From Rickettsiales bacterium (GTDB lineage Bacteria; Pseudomonadota; Alphaproteobacteria; Rickettsiales; JANQQO01), in NCBI GenBank assembly GCA_028289305.1, contig JANQQO010000215.1, positions 1 to 7,632 on the forward strand: DNA of 7,632 nt. The letters are read 5' to 3'. Position 1 is the stretch's first letter. Each line of letters starts with the position of its first letter. The notes under the pieces were generated by a model. That model searched no databases. It had not been told where the DNA came from and saw nothing but the letters and a program-made list of their open reading frames with translations. Both the position numbers and the translations under genes were made by a program. Of the stretch, positions 6,646 to 7,632 are shown piece after piece.

Positions 6646-7227
6646 CTAAGCCTCTCTAACCCCCGCCAGCGTTAGAAAATTTTTCAAAATCGTATGTCCA
6701 TGCTGTGATGCAATACTCTCCGGGTGAAACTGCACCCCATGCGTATTATGTTCCTTATGTTGCAGCCCCATAATAATGCCGTCTTCGGTCTCCGCTGTCA
6801 CCTGCAAGCACTTAGGCACGCTTTCTTTCTCTGCGATCAAGGAATGATAGCGCGTTGCATCAAACGGGCTTGGGATATCGGCAAACACCCCCTCACCCTG
6901 GTGCACAATCTGGCTCACCTTGCCATGCATTGGCACTTCGGCACGAATAATATGTCCACCAAAAGCCTGCGCAATCGCCTGATGCCCCAAACATACGCCC
7001 AACAAAGGAATCACCCCAGAAACCTTCTCCACCAACTCCAAGCAAATCCCGGCCTTATCCGGGTCACATGGCCCCGGCGATATCACTACCGCCGGCGGCG
7101 CAAGCTCAAGCACCGCCTCTGGCGTCACCGCATCATTGCGCTGCACCTCCACTTCCACCCCAAGCTCTGCCAAATAATGCAGCAGGTTATAGGTAAAACT
7201 ATCGTAATTATCGATTAACAGAACCAT
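6646..7227 (-). CDS. trpG: anthranilate synthase component II, glutamine amidotransferase
   Basis: A 193-residue class I glutamine amidotransferase that hydrolyses glutamine and channels ammonia to the TrpE subunit for anthranilate synthesis. Landmarks are LLIDNYDSFTYNL at 3-15, ISPGPCDPDKAG at 49-60, the nucleophile C79 in GVCLGHQ, RYHSL at 126-130, and the catalytic H168 and E170 in GVQFHPES. The ATG at 7227 is chosen because the family begins almost exactly at VLLIDNYDSF. An in-frame ATG at 7275 would add 16 unrelated residues and overlap the upstream gene. There is no good ribosome site. The start lies 2 nt after the preceding stop, so reinitiation is likely. TrpG and PabA can be one protein serving both tryptophan and folate; adjacency to trpD and trpC favours the tryptophan role, but dual use is possible because trpE is not visible. 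Confidence 0.95.
   Translation of the reverse strand: MVLLIDNYDSFTYNLLHYLAELGVEVEVQRNDAVTPEAVLELAPPAVVISPGPCDPDKAGICLELVEKVSGVIPLLGVCLGHQAIAQAFGGHIIRAEVPMHGKVSQIVHQGEGVFADIPSPFDATRYHSLIAEKESVPKCLQVTAETEDGIIMGLQHKEHNTHGVQFHPESIASQHGHTILKNFLTLAGVREA
6651..6656 (-). promoter_or_regulatory. ribosome binding site of trpD inside the end of trpG
   Basis: GAGAGG on the minus strand lies 5 nt before the trpD ATG and is within the last codons of trpG, whose TAG directly abuts that ATG. It is the clearest Shine-Dalgarno match in the trp cluster and supports the start at 6645. Confidence 0.7.
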
Positions 7228-7229
7228 AG

Positions 7230-7632
7230 TCACTGCGGCAGGTTGCGCGCCAATACACAAGTGCGATTCACGCATTTCAACGCATATTCCTCCGACTTCG
7301 CATCACAAAACACCCCCTCACCCGCAGAAAGTGCGTTGCATTGCTCCAACTGCGCCTCATATTCCGGGCTCTTAGCAATACATGAGCGGAAGCGCCGTAT
7401 CACCTCACGCGTAAACGCCAGGCTGTGATTTTTATTCACATATACCTCACTACAGCTCGGATTTATATCCCACGGGCAGCCCAGATAAATCCGCCGACAC
7501 TCGCGGTCGCTGCGGCAATAATTCGCCACGCTCAGCTGCTTTACAATCTCATCATGCATCTTCGGGCAGTTTTCCTCGCTCACATCAAAATACGCACGCC
7601 GCTCCTGCTCACCTTTCAGCAACGCCACCGCC
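7230..7632 (-). CDS. cysteine-rich protein of unknown function, 5' end beyond window
   Basis: I do not recognise this protein. The frame is open to the right edge; a GTG at 7628 is possible, but only four bases precede it, so the true start is undetermined. The visible 132 residues, numbered from that GTG, hold ten cysteines (21, 38, 44, 51, 59, 83, 97, 108, 119, 124). The pattern includes YCRSDRECRRIYLGCPW, a VNKN segment, and a C-terminal pair in KCVNRTC. An even number of spread cysteines in a charged, helix-poor chain suggests disulfide bonds and therefore export to the periplasm, but any signal peptide or membrane anchor would lie outside the window. The stop is 2 nt before trpG, so the two are probably co-transcribed. 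A metal-binding role for the cysteines is an alternative. Confidence 0.75.
   Translation of the reverse strand, partial: AVALLKGEQERRAYFDVSEENCPKMHDEIVKQLSVANYCRSDRECRRIYLGCPWDINPSCSEVYVNKNHSLAFTREVIRRFRSCIAKSPEYEAQLEQCNALSAGEGVFCDAKSEEYALKCVNRTCVLARNLPQ

Noticed and set aside
7228..7275. Upstream start of trpG at 7275
   Set aside because: TrpG/PabA proteins begin at the LLIDNYDSF segment; the longer form would overlap the preceding gene by 46 bases and add residues foreign to the family.

Overview
The window looks like a chromosomal segment of a proteobacterium, most likely an alphaproteobacterium of moderate GC. The evidence is the trpG-trpD-trpC order with separate, unfused proteins, and a glutaryl-CoA dehydrogenase and an acetolactate-synthase-like thiamine pyrophosphate (TPP) enzyme of types common in that class. 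This placement is an inference; no rRNA or tRNA is present. Coding density is very high. The only stretch over 100 bases without a gene is the divergent promoter region at 3483-3584, and I see no mobile element, CRISPR array or RNA gene.

Left part (1-4814): a catabolic cluster. On the minus strand, in transcription order, lie a glutaryl-CoA dehydrogenase (gcdH, 3482 to 2283), a succinate/glutarate-semialdehyde dehydrogenase (GabD/DavD type, 2253 to 766) and a TPP-dependent decarboxylase-like enzyme that runs off the left edge (766 to 1). The last two overlap by one base as TAATG. Facing away on the plus strand is a CaiB/BaiF-type CoA-transferase (3585-4814) resembling succinyl-CoA:glutarate CoA-transferase. 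Together the products could convert a C5 semialdehyde to glutarate, glutaryl-CoA and crotonyl-CoA. The TPP enzyme is a candidate for making the semialdehyde by decarboxylating a 2-oxoacid, with 2-oxoadipate as the attractive guess. Between the divergent genes, two sigma70-like promoters face each other and share their -10 region, and an imperfect palindrome (3530-3547) spans both -10 boxes.

Right part (4816-7632): a tightly packed minus-strand tryptophan biosynthesis operon, trpG (7227 to 6646), trpD (6645 to 5617) and trpC (5613 to 4816), with gaps of 0 to 3 nt. It is preceded 2 nt upstream by the end of a cysteine-rich protein of unknown function that enters from the right edge. TrpG and TrpD supply the glutamine amidotransferase and phosphoribosyl transfer steps, and TrpC makes indole-3-glycerol phosphate. 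trpE is not in the window. The trpC stop and the CoA-transferase stop converge with one base between them.
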